Positions 33,212 through 42,487 of a stretch of DNA of 64,000 nucleotides are shown in pieces. Positions within the stretch are counted from its first letter, which is position 1. Every line of letters begins with the position of its first letter. A program made the translations under genes and the position numbers. Source of the DNA: Parasphingopyxis marina (GTDB lineage: Bacteria > Pseudomonadota > Alphaproteobacteria > Sphingomonadales > Sphingomonadaceae); the NCBI RefSeq assembly GCF_014237875.1, contig NZ_JACJVJ010000001.1, positions 1-64,000 on the forward strand, in the 5' to 3' direction. The notes beneath the pieces were generated by a model. It made no database searches. It was not told where the DNA came from and saw only the letters and a list, made by a program, of their open reading frames with translations.

Positions 33212-36200
33212 TTAAAGTATAAAATCTCCCACAACGAGAGTGACAGTATCCTCGATCCGGATAGCGAAGTCGGCCACCATGTCGCCATCGGTATCGCCGA
33301 AGATCCGCGTTTCGCCGCCGATCTGCTGATAGCGCAGCTCGCCCGCAGCGCCGGAAAAGGCATCTGTTCCGATAAAGGTAAAATCCTGCGTGCCGCCGAC
33401 TGTCGTGTCGGCGTCAATGCCGACAAGCTGGATGCGATCGCTCTCTGCCTGACTGAAATCGGTGATCCTGTCGGTCTGGCTCAGCGTCGCCGACAAATCC
33501 CCATCGACAAAAGCAAAGCGGTCGGCGCCGCCCCCGCCGGTCAAGGTATCCCGACCCGCGCCGCCGAACAGCGTATCGGCCCCCGCATCGCCGTTGAGGA
33601 TGTCGTTGTCGGCTTCGCCCTGAAGCCGGTCATTGTCCGCGCCGCCGAACAAGGTGTCCGCGCCGTCCGAGCCCAGCAGCCGGTCATCGCCATTATCGCC
33701 ATGGAGTTCGTCGCCGCCGCCATTGCCGGCCAGCGTGTCGTTGCCGTCGCCGCCGTGCAGCGTGTCGGACCCGCCGCCGCCGGCCAAAATATTATCGAGC
33801 GCATTGCCAAAACCTTCGCGCGCCACCGGGCCGACCAGCCGCAGCTCCTCGACATTGTCCGGCGCGGTGATTCCGTCGAGATAGACGAAGACGCGGTCCC
33901 AGCCCTCGCCCGCCGCTTCGATGATCTCGTCGCCCGCCTGTTGCAGGAAATAGGTGTCGTCCCCAGCGCCGCCGACCATGCTGTCGTTGCCGGACGATCC
34001 CGCCAGCGTGTCGTTTCCATCGCCGCCGGCCAACGTGTCATTGCCTGCTTCGCCGGATAGCCTGTCATTGCCGTTTCCACCGTTGACGGAATCATCGTCC
34101 CGCCCCCCGCGCAATGTGTCGTTCCCGTCATCGCCGCTGATATTGTCGGCACCCGAACCGCCGATCACGGAATCATTGTCGGCACCGCCGATAATGCTGT
34201 CAGCACCGTTGCCGCCGCGAATGAAGTCGTCACCGGCTCCGCCGTCGAGCGTGTCGTTACCACCCAAACCGTCCAGCGTATCGTTTCCGGAAAGTGCAAA
34301 AAGATCGTCAGCGCCTGCCGTTCCCCTGAGGTCATTGTCGGTGATGTCGAGTAGAGCGAGCAAAGCAGCCGCTGCCTGGATCAACCCTGCCCCGGTCAAT
34401 GCGTCGGTGCCCGCCGCCTCCATGTCGATCGCGGTGCTCTTCAACACGCTGTCGATCTGCGCCCACGTCGCATTGGGCGCCGCCTGGAGAAGCAACGCCA
34501 CGACAGCGGCGGCCGCTGGCGCGGCCGCCGAGGTGCCGAAGAAGTTGGGAAAGCCGTCCGGCTCCACGTCGCTGCCAAAAAAGGTCGTATTGCCGCCGTC
34601 AACCGCGACGAAATCGACATTCATCCTGTCGATGGCGGTCGCTAACCGGTTCCCAAATATATCGAACAGGATCGGTGTTCCGCCGAGTGACGTGTAGCTG
34701 TTGGCAAGCGGCGGATTTTGCCCGAATTCCGGCGTGAAGAAATAGGCCGAAGCACCGACCGCAAAGGCGCCGTCCGCATTGGGATGACCAAAAACCGTCG
34801 AAGCATCGACATCATATTCGAGCCAATTGGCATCGCCGACAAAATCGACGAACTTCATCAAGCCGGGCGCGGCGCCGCTGAACAGCACGATCCCCAGATC
34901 AAATTGCGCGGTGGCGCCGGTCGTGTTCGTGAAGGTGAAAATTTCGACCGCATCGCCGCCAAGATTATTGTCGAACGAACCGCCGATAATGTTGGTCGTC
35001 CCGGCTTCGTAGATAACGATATCGACATCGCTTTGCGATCCTGCTCCACCCGACACCGAGAAAAAGGGCTGATCCCATTGGAAGCTGAGCTGGATCGATT
35101 CGCCGGCTCCGAGCTCGAAGGTCAGGCTGGTATCGACACCGGCCGTGGGATCGAAATCGTGCAGCTCGCCGCCGAAATTGACCTCCGTCACGCCGGAAGC
35201 GGTAAAGGCGGATTCGTAGGAATCGTCTGCGCTGTTGCCGGCCGCAGAAAAATAGAAGGCGCCGCCGGCCGTGACCGTATCGACCGCCTGCGAGATGATG
35301 CCGTCCTGGAACATCGGGCTGTTCAGATAGCCGACATCGTCGACGATGACCGTCGCGCCGGCATTGGCGAGGTCGATGATGCCCTGAGCAAATGCCGCGA
35401 TGCCTGTGAAAGCAGTGTGAAAATAGAGATCGGCACCTGGCGCGATATCGTGGACGATCTGAAGCATGGCTCGACCTTCGTCGGTCTCGCCAACCGTGGA
35501 ATCGTCAAGCACGATGATGCCCGCCGGAAGATCGCCTGTACCGATATCGGTCGCATAGCCACCAAGATCGTTGAAACTGTCGGACAGCACGCCAATGCCG
35601 ATGCCAGTTCCGTCGAGCGCGAAATCGCCGCGCACATCGTCGGCGGTCAGCGCGGAATCGGCCTGGTTCGTGGTTGATCCCCCGCGCGTGACCATCTGGG
35701 ACGCTTGCGCAAAACGAAGTCCGTCGATCGCCTCAAGCGCCGAAATCGACGCCACCGGCAGCAGCCCTGACACGATATTGCCGAACATGGAGCCTTTTTG
35801 CAGACCCAGCGCTTCGAGTGCCGCCAGAGCCGCGGCGGGATCTTCGGCGGCGATATCGACCACCACCATATCGCCGGTAAAGGCGAGGCTCGGGAAAAGC
35901 GTCTGCAGCGCAGCCTGCGCCGTGGACGCCGTGTATGATTGCAATCCCGTACCAAAGGCAGAAAGCGCGCGGAGCGATCCATCGAGGATCGATGCCTTGG
36001 AGACCATCAGGCTTTGCATGAAGGGGGCGGGACCGCCCTCTACGCCGCCGCCCCCCGGCGACAATGCGGCCAGTCCCGGCCCCGCGGAGTGGGGGCCTGG
36101 AAGGTCGGTATATCGCAGATCCGGCAGGGTGAGATCAGGAGCGGAATCGTCCGGACCGGAGAGGCGGGGAACAGAGATATCGGGGGCGGAATATTCCGGT

Positions 36201-36313
36201 GTGCCCAGCCATTGCTGGCTTAGCCGGCCGAGATCGAACTCTTCCGATCTATCGTCCTCCGACCGTTTGGCCTCCCGACCATCGCCATTGGTTTCAAAAG
36301 GAATATCAGCCAT
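33212..36313 (-). CDS. RTX-repeat secreted protein with subtilisin/sedolisin-like domain, 1033 aa
   Basis: No N-terminal signal peptide; a Pro/Asp-rich segment (about 35-95) comes first. The peptidase-like domain (about 210-650) has D245 in GVLSDSFND, N360 in FSAAGNS and S595 in FFGTSAAAP, but the HGTHVAG block is replaced by DEGRAMLQIVHDIAPGA (E279), which aligns in spacing with the sedolisin Glu region. About fifteen glycine/Asp RTX nonapeptides (GGxGxDxL type) occupy about 665-930 and should bind calcium. The C-terminus ends in a hydrophobic DFIL tail, typical of type I secretion substrates. The start follows GAGGGGA. The export genes lie about 1.5 kb away at 37822-42430. Confidence 0.9.
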   Translation of the reverse strand: MADIPFETNGDGREAKRSEDDRSEEFDLGRLSQQWLGTPEYSAPDISVPRLSGPDDSAPDLTLPDLRYTDLPGPHSAGPGLAALSPGGGGVEGGPAPFMQSLMVSKASILDGSLRALSAFGTGLQSYTASTAQAALQTLFPSLAFTGDMVVVDIAAEDPAAALAALEALGLQKGSMFGNIVSGLLPVASISALEAIDGLRFAQASQMVTRGGSTTNQADSALTADDVRGDFALDGTGIGIGVLSDSFNDLGGYATDIGTGDLPAGIIVLDDSTVGETDEGRAMLQIVHDIAPGADLYFHTAFTGIAAFAQGIIDLANAGATVIVDDVGYLNSPMFQDGIISQAVDTVTAGGAFYFSAAGNSADDSYESAFTASGVTEVNFGGELHDFDPTAGVDTSLTFELGAGESIQLSFQWDQPFFSVSGGAGSQSDVDIVIYEAGTTNIIGGSFDNNLGGDAVEIFTFTNTTGATAQFDLGIVLFSGAAPGLMKFVDFVGDANWLEYDVDASTVFGHPNADGAFAVGASAYFFTPEFGQNPPLANSYTSLGGTPILFDIFGNRLATAIDRMNVDFVAVDGGNTTFFGSDVEPDGFPNFFGTSAAAPAAAAVVALLLQAAPNATWAQIDSVLKSTAIDMEAAGTDALTGAGLIQAAAALLALLDITDNDLRGTAGADDLFALSGNDTLDGLGGNDTLDGGAGDDFIRGGNGADSIIGGADNDSVIGGSGADNISGDDGNDTLRGGRDDDSVNGGNGNDRLSGEAGNDTLAGGDGNDTLAGSSGNDSMVGGAGDDTYFLQQAGDEIIEAAGEGWDRVFVYLDGITAPDNVEELRLVGPVAREGFGNALDNILAGGGGSDTLHGGDGNDTLAGNGGGDELHGDNGDDRLLGSDGADTLFGGADNDRLQGEADNDILNGDAGADTLFGGAGRDTLTGGGGADRFAFVDGDLSATLSQTDRITDFSQAESDRIQLVGIDADTTVGGTQDFTFIGTDAFSGAAGELRYQQIGGETRIFGDTDGDMVADFAIRIEDTVTLVVGDFIL

Positions 36314-36337
36314 TCCGTGTCCCCTCGTCGCGGAATG
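36311..36337 (-). promoter_or_regulatory. Hairpin covering the RTX start codon
   Basis: In the transcript, CATTCCG pairs perfectly with CGGAATG, whose last three bases are the AUG. The 13-base loop contains the ribosome site GAGGGGA. A start codon in the stem and the ribosome site in the loop suggest translational control, but a 7-bp stem can also arise by chance. Confidence 0.4.
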
Positions 36338-36443
36338 CGAAATGCTGCAAAGCATCGCGCCAACGTTTTCTAGCGGCCCTGTGTTACGATATCGGATGCA
36401 GGTGACCGCCACAAGACAATGGGCAGTCACCCTGGACAAAGGG

Positions 36444-37655
36444 TTACCCGCAGCTTTCGACCAGCGCCTTCCACTTCTCCAATGCATCAGGCAGCGAGTA
36501 CCGTTCCACGATCCGGCTGCGCGCATTTGCGCCCAGCTCGGCTGCCAGCCCGGGATCTTTCAACAAGATATCGGCTTGGCGTGCGAGCTCTTCGGGATCG
36601 AAGAAATCGAACAGCAGCCCCTGCTCTTCATGCGTCACGACCTCTTCCACCGGCGCCGTCCGGCTGCCGATGATCGGGACACCGCACGCCATCGCCTCGA
36701 AACAGGACCAACTGAGCACAAAGGGATAGGTAAGATAGATATGCGCCCTCGAGCTCTGCAGAATTGCCATGTAGCGCGCATAGGGCACTCGACCGAGGAA
36801 ATGGACGCGCGAGGCGTCATATTCGACTTCGGCATCCATCTGTTCGCGCCACGTCTCGAAGCGCTCGTTCTGCGGTGGCGCGCCGTAACTTACCTCGTCG
36901 CCGCCGACGATCACCAGATGCGCTTCCGGCTGGAGGCGCTGGATTTCGGGGATTGCCCGGGCCAGAATATGATAGCCGCGATAGGGTTCGAGATTGCGGG
37001 CGACGAAGGTCAGAACTTTGTCTTCGCGGGTCAACCTTCGGCCATCGCCAAGCGCGATTGAGGCTTCCGAATTGGGCGCAAGGCGATCCGTGTCGATACC
37101 GTCGAAAATGACGCGTATCCGGTCGAGATAGGGTTCGGGATGCGTGCTCTTTTGCCATTCGGTCGGACTGACGCCTATGTCGCAGGCTTCAAGGCTTAGC
37201 AGTAGCCCGCTGCTCCGCGTCCGTGTGCGGCAGATGGAATCGATATCGGCAGGCATCTCGGGATCGAAATCGACGTCGAGCCCGCGCCCCCGGTAGAAGA
37301 ATTCGCAATAGTTGATCAGCGGCACCGCCGGAAAGACGTCCTTGCAATAAAGCGCCTCACCCCAGCCCGGATGGGCGATGATCAGATCGGGAACGAAATC
37401 CTTGCGTTGCAGTTCGATCAGTCCCCGAGCGACCTGTTGGCCATAGCGCACTGCATTTTCGAGCCTGTGCAGATATTGATGGGTTTGCACGCTTGACGGT
37501 TTTGGCTCTTTATACTGGAGCTTGAGGACGTTAGGGATCGTGACGTCTTCACGCTTGGTGAGAAAGGCGATTGTGTTATTCGGATTTTTCGCGAGTTCCG
37601 GCGCAAGATATTTGAATTGGCCCGGCATGTTCTGATGAATGAAGAGTATCTTCAT
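36444..37655 (-). CDS. GT4-type glycosyltransferase, 403 aa
   Basis: A GT-B fold enzyme. The N-terminal half opens MKILFIHQNMPGQFKYLAPEL, and the C-terminal nucleotide-sugar domain contains VARNLEPYRGYHILARA, LVIVGGDEVSYG, VHFLGRVPYARYMAI and SWSCFEAMACGVPIIGS, whose Glu belongs to the E-x7-E-like donor site. It transfers a sugar from a nucleotide donor in the cytoplasm. It lies 130 bases upstream of the RTX gene on the same strand and is divergent from the secretion operon. Its donor and acceptor are unknown; it is a possible modifier of the RTX protein or a contributor to the glycan cluster. Confidence 0.92.
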   Translation of the reverse strand: MKILFIHQNMPGQFKYLAPELAKNPNNTIAFLTKREDVTIPNVLKLQYKEPKPSSVQTHQYLHRLENAVRYGQQVARGLIELQRKDFVPDLIIAHPGWGEALYCKDVFPAVPLINYCEFFYRGRGLDVDFDPEMPADIDSICRTRTRSSGLLLSLEACDIGVSPTEWQKSTHPEPYLDRIRVIFDGIDTDRLAPNSEASIALGDGRRLTREDKVLTFVARNLEPYRGYHILARAIPEIQRLQPEAHLVIVGGDEVSYGAPPQNERFETWREQMDAEVEYDASRVHFLGRVPYARYMAILQSSRAHIYLTYPFVLSWSCFEAMACGVPIIGSRTAPVEEVVTHEEQGLLFDFFDPEELARQADILLKDPGLAAELGANARSRIVERYSLPDALEKWKALVESCG

Positions 37656-37713
37656 GCTAGGCCATTTCCGCTGGTTTTATGACGCAAGCTTTAAACCTTT
37701 CTATCAATCCCGA

Positions 37714-37735
37714 GCCGCGACGATATCGACGCGGC
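37714..37735. promoter_or_regulatory. 22-bp near-perfect palindrome in the secretion promoter region
   Basis: Arms GCCGCG and CGCGGC flank a central CGATATCG, with one unmatched A on each side, giving 20 of 22 symmetric positions. It lies in the 166-base gap between the divergent glycosyltransferase and TolC-like genes and is a good candidate operator for either. Confidence 0.5.
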
Positions 37736-37821
37736 CGACTAAACGGAACGCCTGAAAGAGCCAAGATGCCCCACTCCGTTCCAATCTTGAACCCTGCGGC
37801 CGGGAACAGGCGTATAAACTA

Positions 37822-39264
37822 TTGTCGAGTACAAGAGTGACCTATCGGAAAGTGGGACTGGGCGGAATAATGCTTGCGACGGCGACAGCCATATACGCAC
37901 AGACACCGATCACCGACCCCAGCCCCTTACCGTCGTTCAGGCTCGCGGAACCGGTCGCCGATCCGCTCAACGAACGTTTCGACGACGATCCGATCGTCCG
38001 GCATCTGAACGAGACCGCGGAAACGGCGCTGTTCCGGCAACAGCTGGGCGATGCCGTACGGCGCAACACCCGGATCGATCAGGCGCGCGCGCTCCGCGAC
38101 GAGGCCGAGGCGGCACGGCGGGAGGCGCGATCCGACCTGTTCCCGACACTCGACCTGGGAGTGTCCACGCGCACGTCCTTTGCAAGAGAATTCTCCAACG
38201 ATCCCGACAATCTCATCGAACGCTCGCGATCGACGAGCCGCACCGACGCGACCTTCAGCCTCCAGCAAAGGGTTCTCGATTTCGGGGCGGCTTCGATGCG
38301 GATCGCCGCCGCACGCCAACGGATCATCTCGGCAAGCCACGAACTCGAAAATCAGGCCGAGCAGGTCGCCCTGCGCGCGATTGCGGCCTGGTACGACGTC
38401 TTCGCCTATCGTTCGCTCGTCATGCTTGCCGGTCAGGTGCTCGAAAATTACGAAACGCTGCGCGAAGCGTTGCAGGAACGGATATCCCGCGGCGTGTCCG
38501 CCGCCGGTGATCTCGCACAGATCGACAGCTATATCGCCAATATCGAGACGCAGCTCGCCGGCGCGCGGCGCGAGCTCGCAAATGCTGAGGTCCGCTATAT
38601 CGATTTCTTCGGCGCGCCGGCACCCCGGGGCCTGACCCGGGCCCCTCTTATCGGCGGGAGATTCGCGAGTATGGAAGCCGTTCAGTCGGCCGCGCTCGCC
38701 AACCCTCAGGTCGATATCGCGGCGGCCGACGCCCGGGCGGCACTGCAGGAAGCGCGCGCGGCGCGCGCGGAAACGCTGCCGACCGTCACCGCCGGGGTCG
38801 AAGGCGGCCGCTTCGGCATTTTCGAAAACGACAACGATTATGACGTTCGAGGCACGATAACGGTCCGCCACCGCTTTTTCGGCGGCGGCGACGCCCGCGC
38901 CGACGGTGCCGCAGCGCGCGCACGAGGCGCCGAAGCGCGCGCGGCCGGGATCCGGGAGGAAGCGGTACGCCAGGCCGTGATAGCCTGGACCGATCTCAAT
39001 GCGCTTGAGGACCAGCTGGGCGCAGCGAGCGATGCCTATTTCGCGGGCCGCCAGTCACGCGACGTGGTCCTTGAACGTTTCCGCTATTCGCGCGGTTCGC
39101 TGTTCGAGGTCATCAGCGCGGAAGACACGTTTTTTGCTGCCGCGAACAGCTATCTGCGCACGGTCAACGAATATGACGTGGCCCATTATCTGCTGCTCGC
39201 CCGTACCGGCAGGCTGCTTTCGGCGCTCGACATCGATCCCGGCACCCTGGCGGAACCGCGATGA
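37822..39264 (+). CDS. TolC-family outer-membrane channel of a type I secretion system, about 480 aa
   Basis: An outer-membrane efflux protein. A short hydrophobic export signal (GGIMLATATAIYA) is followed by two repeats of long Ala/Arg/Glu-rich helices (around residues 90-270 and 290-470) with the repeated LQQRVLDFG / VRHRFFGGG type strand turns seen in TolC/LapE-like proteins. It should trimerise and form the exit duct for the RTX protein. Start choice is open: TTG 37822 gives the full length, but GTG 37837 or ATG 37870 would also keep the signal region. It overlaps the ABC gene as ATGA. Confidence 0.87.
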   Translation: MSSTRVTYRKVGLGGIMLATATAIYAQTPITDPSPLPSFRLAEPVADPLNERFDDDPIVRHLNETAETALFRQQLGDAVRRNTRIDQARALRDEAEAARREARSDLFPTLDLGVSTRTSFAREFSNDPDNLIERSRSTSRTDATFSLQQRVLDFGAASMRIAAARQRIISASHELENQAEQVALRAIAAWYDVFAYRSLVMLAGQVLENYETLREALQERISRGVSAAGDLAQIDSYIANIETQLAGARRELANAEVRYIDFFGAPAPRGLTRAPLIGGRFASMEAVQSAALANPQVDIAAADARAALQEARAARAETLPTVTAGVEGGRFGIFENDNDYDVRGTITVRHRFFGGGDARADGAAARARGAEARAAGIREEAVRQAVIAWTDLNALEDQLGAASDAYFAGRQSRDVVLERFRYSRGSLFEVISAEDTFFAAANSYLRTVNEYDVAHYLLLARTGRLLSALDIDPGTLAEPR

Positions 39265-41078
39265 CCGAGGAAACGATTATTCCAGAACGCGAAGGCCGGT
39301 TCGCGAATTGGCTGGCCGAACCGATGCTCGCCAACAAATCGACCTATTTCAAGGTCGCGTGCGCAGCCATGATGATCAATATTTTCGGGCTCGCAACATC
39401 GCTGTTCACGATGACCGTCTACGACCGGGTCGTCCCCAACAACGCGACAGCCTCGCTGATCGCGCTATCGATCGGACTGTTCATCGTCATCGTGTTCGAT
39501 TTCGTGCTGCGTACGCTACGGGCCTATTTCCTGGATATCGCGGGCGCGCAGATCGACAAGGAGATTGGGGACACGATCTTCCAGCGGATGCTGCGGATCA
39601 GACTCGATCTCAAAAAGGGGTCGACCGGGATGCTGACCGGGCTGATGCGCGAACTTGAAACGCTGCGCGATTTCTTCGCATCGGCAACCATTACCGCGAT
39701 CGTCGACGTTCCGTTCATCCTCCTGACCTTGCTGGTGATCTTCCTGATCGGCGGACCGGTCGTCCTCGTCCCCGCTATCCTGGTGCCGATCGTGATCGGC
39801 GTCGGCCTCGCCACCCAGCCCGCGCTCGATCGGATGTCGCGCAAGGCAATGACCCAAGGACTGCTCAAGCAGACCGTGCTCGTCGAAACCATTGGCGGGC
39901 TCGAGACCGTGAAGGCGACGAGCGCCGGCGATCTCCTTTCGAAACGCTGGCTGGAATCGATCCGCCAGCATTCGGACTTCTCGCTCCGGCAAAGACTGGT
40001 CGGCGCGATCAGCGTCAACGCCGCCGCAGCGGCCCAGATGCTGTCCTATGCCGGCGTCGTCATTATCGGCGTCAACATGATCCAGAGCCAGTCGCTCTCA
40101 CTCGGCGGGCTGATCGCCTGCTCGATATTGTCCGGCCGCTGCGTCGCCCCGCTCGGGCAGATCGCCTCGCTGCTCTCGCGCATCACCATGACGCGCACCG
40201 CCTATCGCCAGATTAACGAGGTGATGCAGGTGCCCTCCGAGGGGCCGGAAACCGGAGCCCTTTCACTGAAGGAGATCAAGGGTGCGATCGAGTTCAAGGA
40301 TGTCAGTTTCCGCTATCCGGACGCAGCCGAGCGCGCGCTCCACAATATCAGCTTTTCAATAAAGCCGGGTGAGCGGGTCGCGCTGCTAGGCCGGGTGGGT
40401 TCCGGCAAATCCACCGTCGCGCGGCTGGTACTTGGGCTCTTCCCGCCGGAAGACGGCCTCGTCATGATCGATGGTATCGACATCCGTCAGCTCGAACCAC
40501 ACAAGCTGCGCGAACATGTCGGTGCAGCCCTGCAGGAGAGCGTTCTGCTTTCCGGAACGGTTCGCGAGAATATCGGCCTTGGCCGCGCGGATGTCGATGA
40601 CAGCGAGATCGTTCGCGCCGCGACAATATCCGGCACCCATCAGTTCATGGGCAAGATTACCAATGGATATGACCTTCGCCTCGCCGACCGCGGCGAAGGG
40701 CTTTCGGGCGGGCAGCGCCAGTCGATCGCAATTGCACGGGCGATCGCCGGACGCCCGCCGGTCTTCGTGCTCGACGAACCGACCAGCGCCATGGATGCCC
40801 AAACCGAGGCGGCGCTGCTCGAGCGGCTCGAGAAGGAAATGGCAGGCAAGACGCTGATATTGGTTACACATCGGCCGCCAATGATGCGGCTCGTCAACCG
40901 GATCATCTTGCTCGACGGCGGACGGGTCGTTGCCGACGGCCCTCGCGATGCGGTGCTCGAAAAGATCCAGGGTACGGGCCAAGCCTCTTCCAAGATAGTC
41001 GCGACCCGGAGCGGACGTAAAAAGCCGGACACGCCCCCGCCTTCCGACGTCATCAGCTCGGTGCAGGACGAGAAATGA
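39261..41078 (+). CDS. Type I secretion ABC transporter/ATPase, LapB/PrtD-like, 605 aa
   Basis: A half-transporter with a membrane domain (about residues 30-310) and an ATPase. Walker A is GRVGSGKST (377-385), the signature LSGGQ (481-485), Walker B VFVLDEPTS (501-509) and the switch His H537. The N-terminus shows MTVYDRVVPNNA, typical of type I secretion ABC proteins of the LapB/RTX class, and lacks a catalytic C39 peptidase domain. It powers export through the HlyD and TolC partners. It overlaps both neighbours by 4 bases. Confidence 0.93.
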   Translation: MTEETIIPEREGRFANWLAEPMLANKSTYFKVACAAMMINIFGLATSLFTMTVYDRVVPNNATASLIALSIGLFIVIVFDFVLRTLRAYFLDIAGAQIDKEIGDTIFQRMLRIRLDLKKGSTGMLTGLMRELETLRDFFASATITAIVDVPFILLTLLVIFLIGGPVVLVPAILVPIVIGVGLATQPALDRMSRKAMTQGLLKQTVLVETIGGLETVKATSAGDLLSKRWLESIRQHSDFSLRQRLVGAISVNAAAAAQMLSYAGVVIIGVNMIQSQSLSLGGLIACSILSGRCVAPLGQIASLLSRITMTRTAYRQINEVMQVPSEGPETGALSLKEIKGAIEFKDVSFRYPDAAERALHNISFSIKPGERVALLGRVGSGKSTVARLVLGLFPPEDGLVMIDGIDIRQLEPHKLREHVGAALQESVLLSGTVRENIGLGRADVDDSEIVRAATISGTHQFMGKITNGYDLRLADRGEGLSGGQRQSIAIARAIAGRPPVFVLDEPTSAMDAQTEAALLERLEKEMAGKTLILVTHRPPMMRLVNRIILLDGGRVVADGPRDAVLEKIQGTGQASSKIVATRSGRKKPDTPPPSDVISSVQDEK

Positions 41079-42430
41079 GCGACATCGACAATCGTAATCA
41101 GGGCGACACGCCCCAGATCGAGGCCGAACCGGAGGATGAGTATTTCCTCGACACTCTCGGCGCGCGGCTCAATCCCAGCCGGGCATCGAATCTGCTGCTC
41201 TGGCTGATCGTCGGATTTTTTCTGCTTTTCTTGATCTGGGCCGCGCTAACCGAGGTCGACCGCACAGTGCGGGCGCAGGGCCGCGTCATTCCCAGTTCGC
41301 GCATGCAGGTCGCGTCCAATCTCGAAGGCGGAATCGTCTCGCGGATCCATGTCAATGTCGGCGACACCGTCGAACTCGGCGACGCGCTGGTCGAACTCGA
41401 CACGACAATGTCGGGATCGGAGCTGGGATCGAACCGCGCACAGCTGACCGCGCTCAATTTACGCATGCTTCGCCTGTCCGCCGAGATCACCGGCCGACCG
41501 CCCCGATTTCCCGCTCCGGCAAGCCAGTCCGACGCCGAACAGATCGCGATCGAGCGCGCGCTCTACGCTGCGCGGACCGAGCAGTTGCAAAGCCTCAACG
41601 CCGCCTCCCAGGCGCGCATCAGCCAGACGCACCGCGCAGTATCGGAAGCGCGGTCGATGCTCGCCGCGCGCAACGCTTCGCTTTCCGCCGCCCGACATGA
41701 GGTCGATATCCTCCGCCCCCTTGTCGAGCGCGGGATCGAGCCGCGGCTCTCGCTGATTCGCGCAGAGGATGCGGCCGCCATCGCCGCAAGCGAAGTGCAG
41801 GCCGCGATGGCGACGCTGTCACGCGCCCAGGCTTCGGTATCCGAGTATCAGGCTACCGCCGTGCAAAATCGGCAGGAATGGCGCTCGATCGCCGCCGACG
41901 AACTGGCCAGGGTCCAGACCGAACGAGCCGCATTGCGGCGGCGTATGCCCGCGCTTCAGGATCGGGTCGAGCGATCGGTGGTTCGAGCGCCGCTCACCGG
42001 CCGCGTCAATCGCGTCTTCACGGCCACTGTCGGAGGCACCGTACGCGCCGGCGAACCGATAGCCGAAATCGTGCCGTCCGAAGAGGGCTTGGTCATCGAA
42101 GCGGCTGTACGGCCCAGCGATATCGGTCAGATTCGGATCGGACAGGTGGCGCGGGTCGGCATTACCGCCTATGACGCGACCGTTTACGGCCGTCTCGAAG
42201 GAACCGTCGTCACCATATCGCCCGACACGTTCGAGGAAGAACGCAGCGGGGCAACTTTTTACACTGTTCGCGTGGTGACGCGCGGCGAACTGTTCGACGG
42301 AAACGGCGATCCGGTAACGATCGGGCCGGGCATGACCACCGAGGTCAGCCTGTTGGGCGACAAGCAGTCGATCCTCGGTTATATCCTGACCCCAATCACG
42401 CGGCTCGGCCGCAGCGCACTCCGCGAATAG
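41075..42430 (+). CDS. HlyD-family type I secretion adaptor, 451 aa
   Basis: A membrane fusion protein. A cytoplasmic N-terminus of about 38 residues is followed by one membrane helix (LLLWLIVGFFLLFLIWAAL), the first half of a lipoyl domain (VASNLEGGIVSRIHVNVGDTV), long coiled coils (about 110-300) and the returning lipoyl half (VVRAPLTGRVNRVF), then the RVGITAYDATVYGRLEGTVVTIS beta-barrel block characteristic of LapC/HlyD. It bridges the ABC protein and the TolC channel in the periplasm. Last gene of the operon; a convergent glycosyltransferase ends 57 bases further on. Confidence 0.94.
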   Translation: MSDIDNRNQGDTPQIEAEPEDEYFLDTLGARLNPSRASNLLLWLIVGFFLLFLIWAALTEVDRTVRAQGRVIPSSRMQVASNLEGGIVSRIHVNVGDTVELGDALVELDTTMSGSELGSNRAQLTALNLRMLRLSAEITGRPPRFPAPASQSDAEQIAIERALYAARTEQLQSLNAASQARISQTHRAVSEARSMLAARNASLSAARHEVDILRPLVERGIEPRLSLIRAEDAAAIAASEVQAAMATLSRAQASVSEYQATAVQNRQEWRSIAADELARVQTERAALRRRMPALQDRVERSVVRAPLTGRVNRVFTATVGGTVRAGEPIAEIVPSEEGLVIEAAVRPSDIGQIRIGQVARVGITAYDATVYGRLEGTVVTISPDTFEEERSGATFYTVRVVTRGELFDGNGDPVTIGPGMTTEVSLLGDKQSILGYILTPITRLGRSALRE

Positions 42431-42448
42431 ACCGAAACAGAGACGAAG

Positions 42449-42462
42449 GGCGCAGCCGCGCC
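42449..42462 (+). terminator. Short GC hairpin after the secretion operon
   Basis: GGCGC and GCGCC pair around AGCC, followed by TCCTTT, between the converging HlyD and glycosyltransferase genes. It is a modest candidate for a shared terminator; the T-run is broken. Confidence 0.4.
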
Positions 42463-42487
42463 TCCTTTACGCTCTGGCAGTCCCCGT

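Noticed and set aside
36401-36431. Inverted pair GGTGAC/GTCACC between the glycosyltransferase and RTX genes as a terminator
   Set aside because: It has a 19-base loop and no T-run on the relevant strand; too weak to call.
36314-36526. N-terminal extension of the RTX protein by about 71 residues
   Set aside because: The internal ATG at 36313 has a strong GAGGGGA site, and the extension is Arg/Cys-containing sequence unlike the acidic N-terminus expected of type I substrates.
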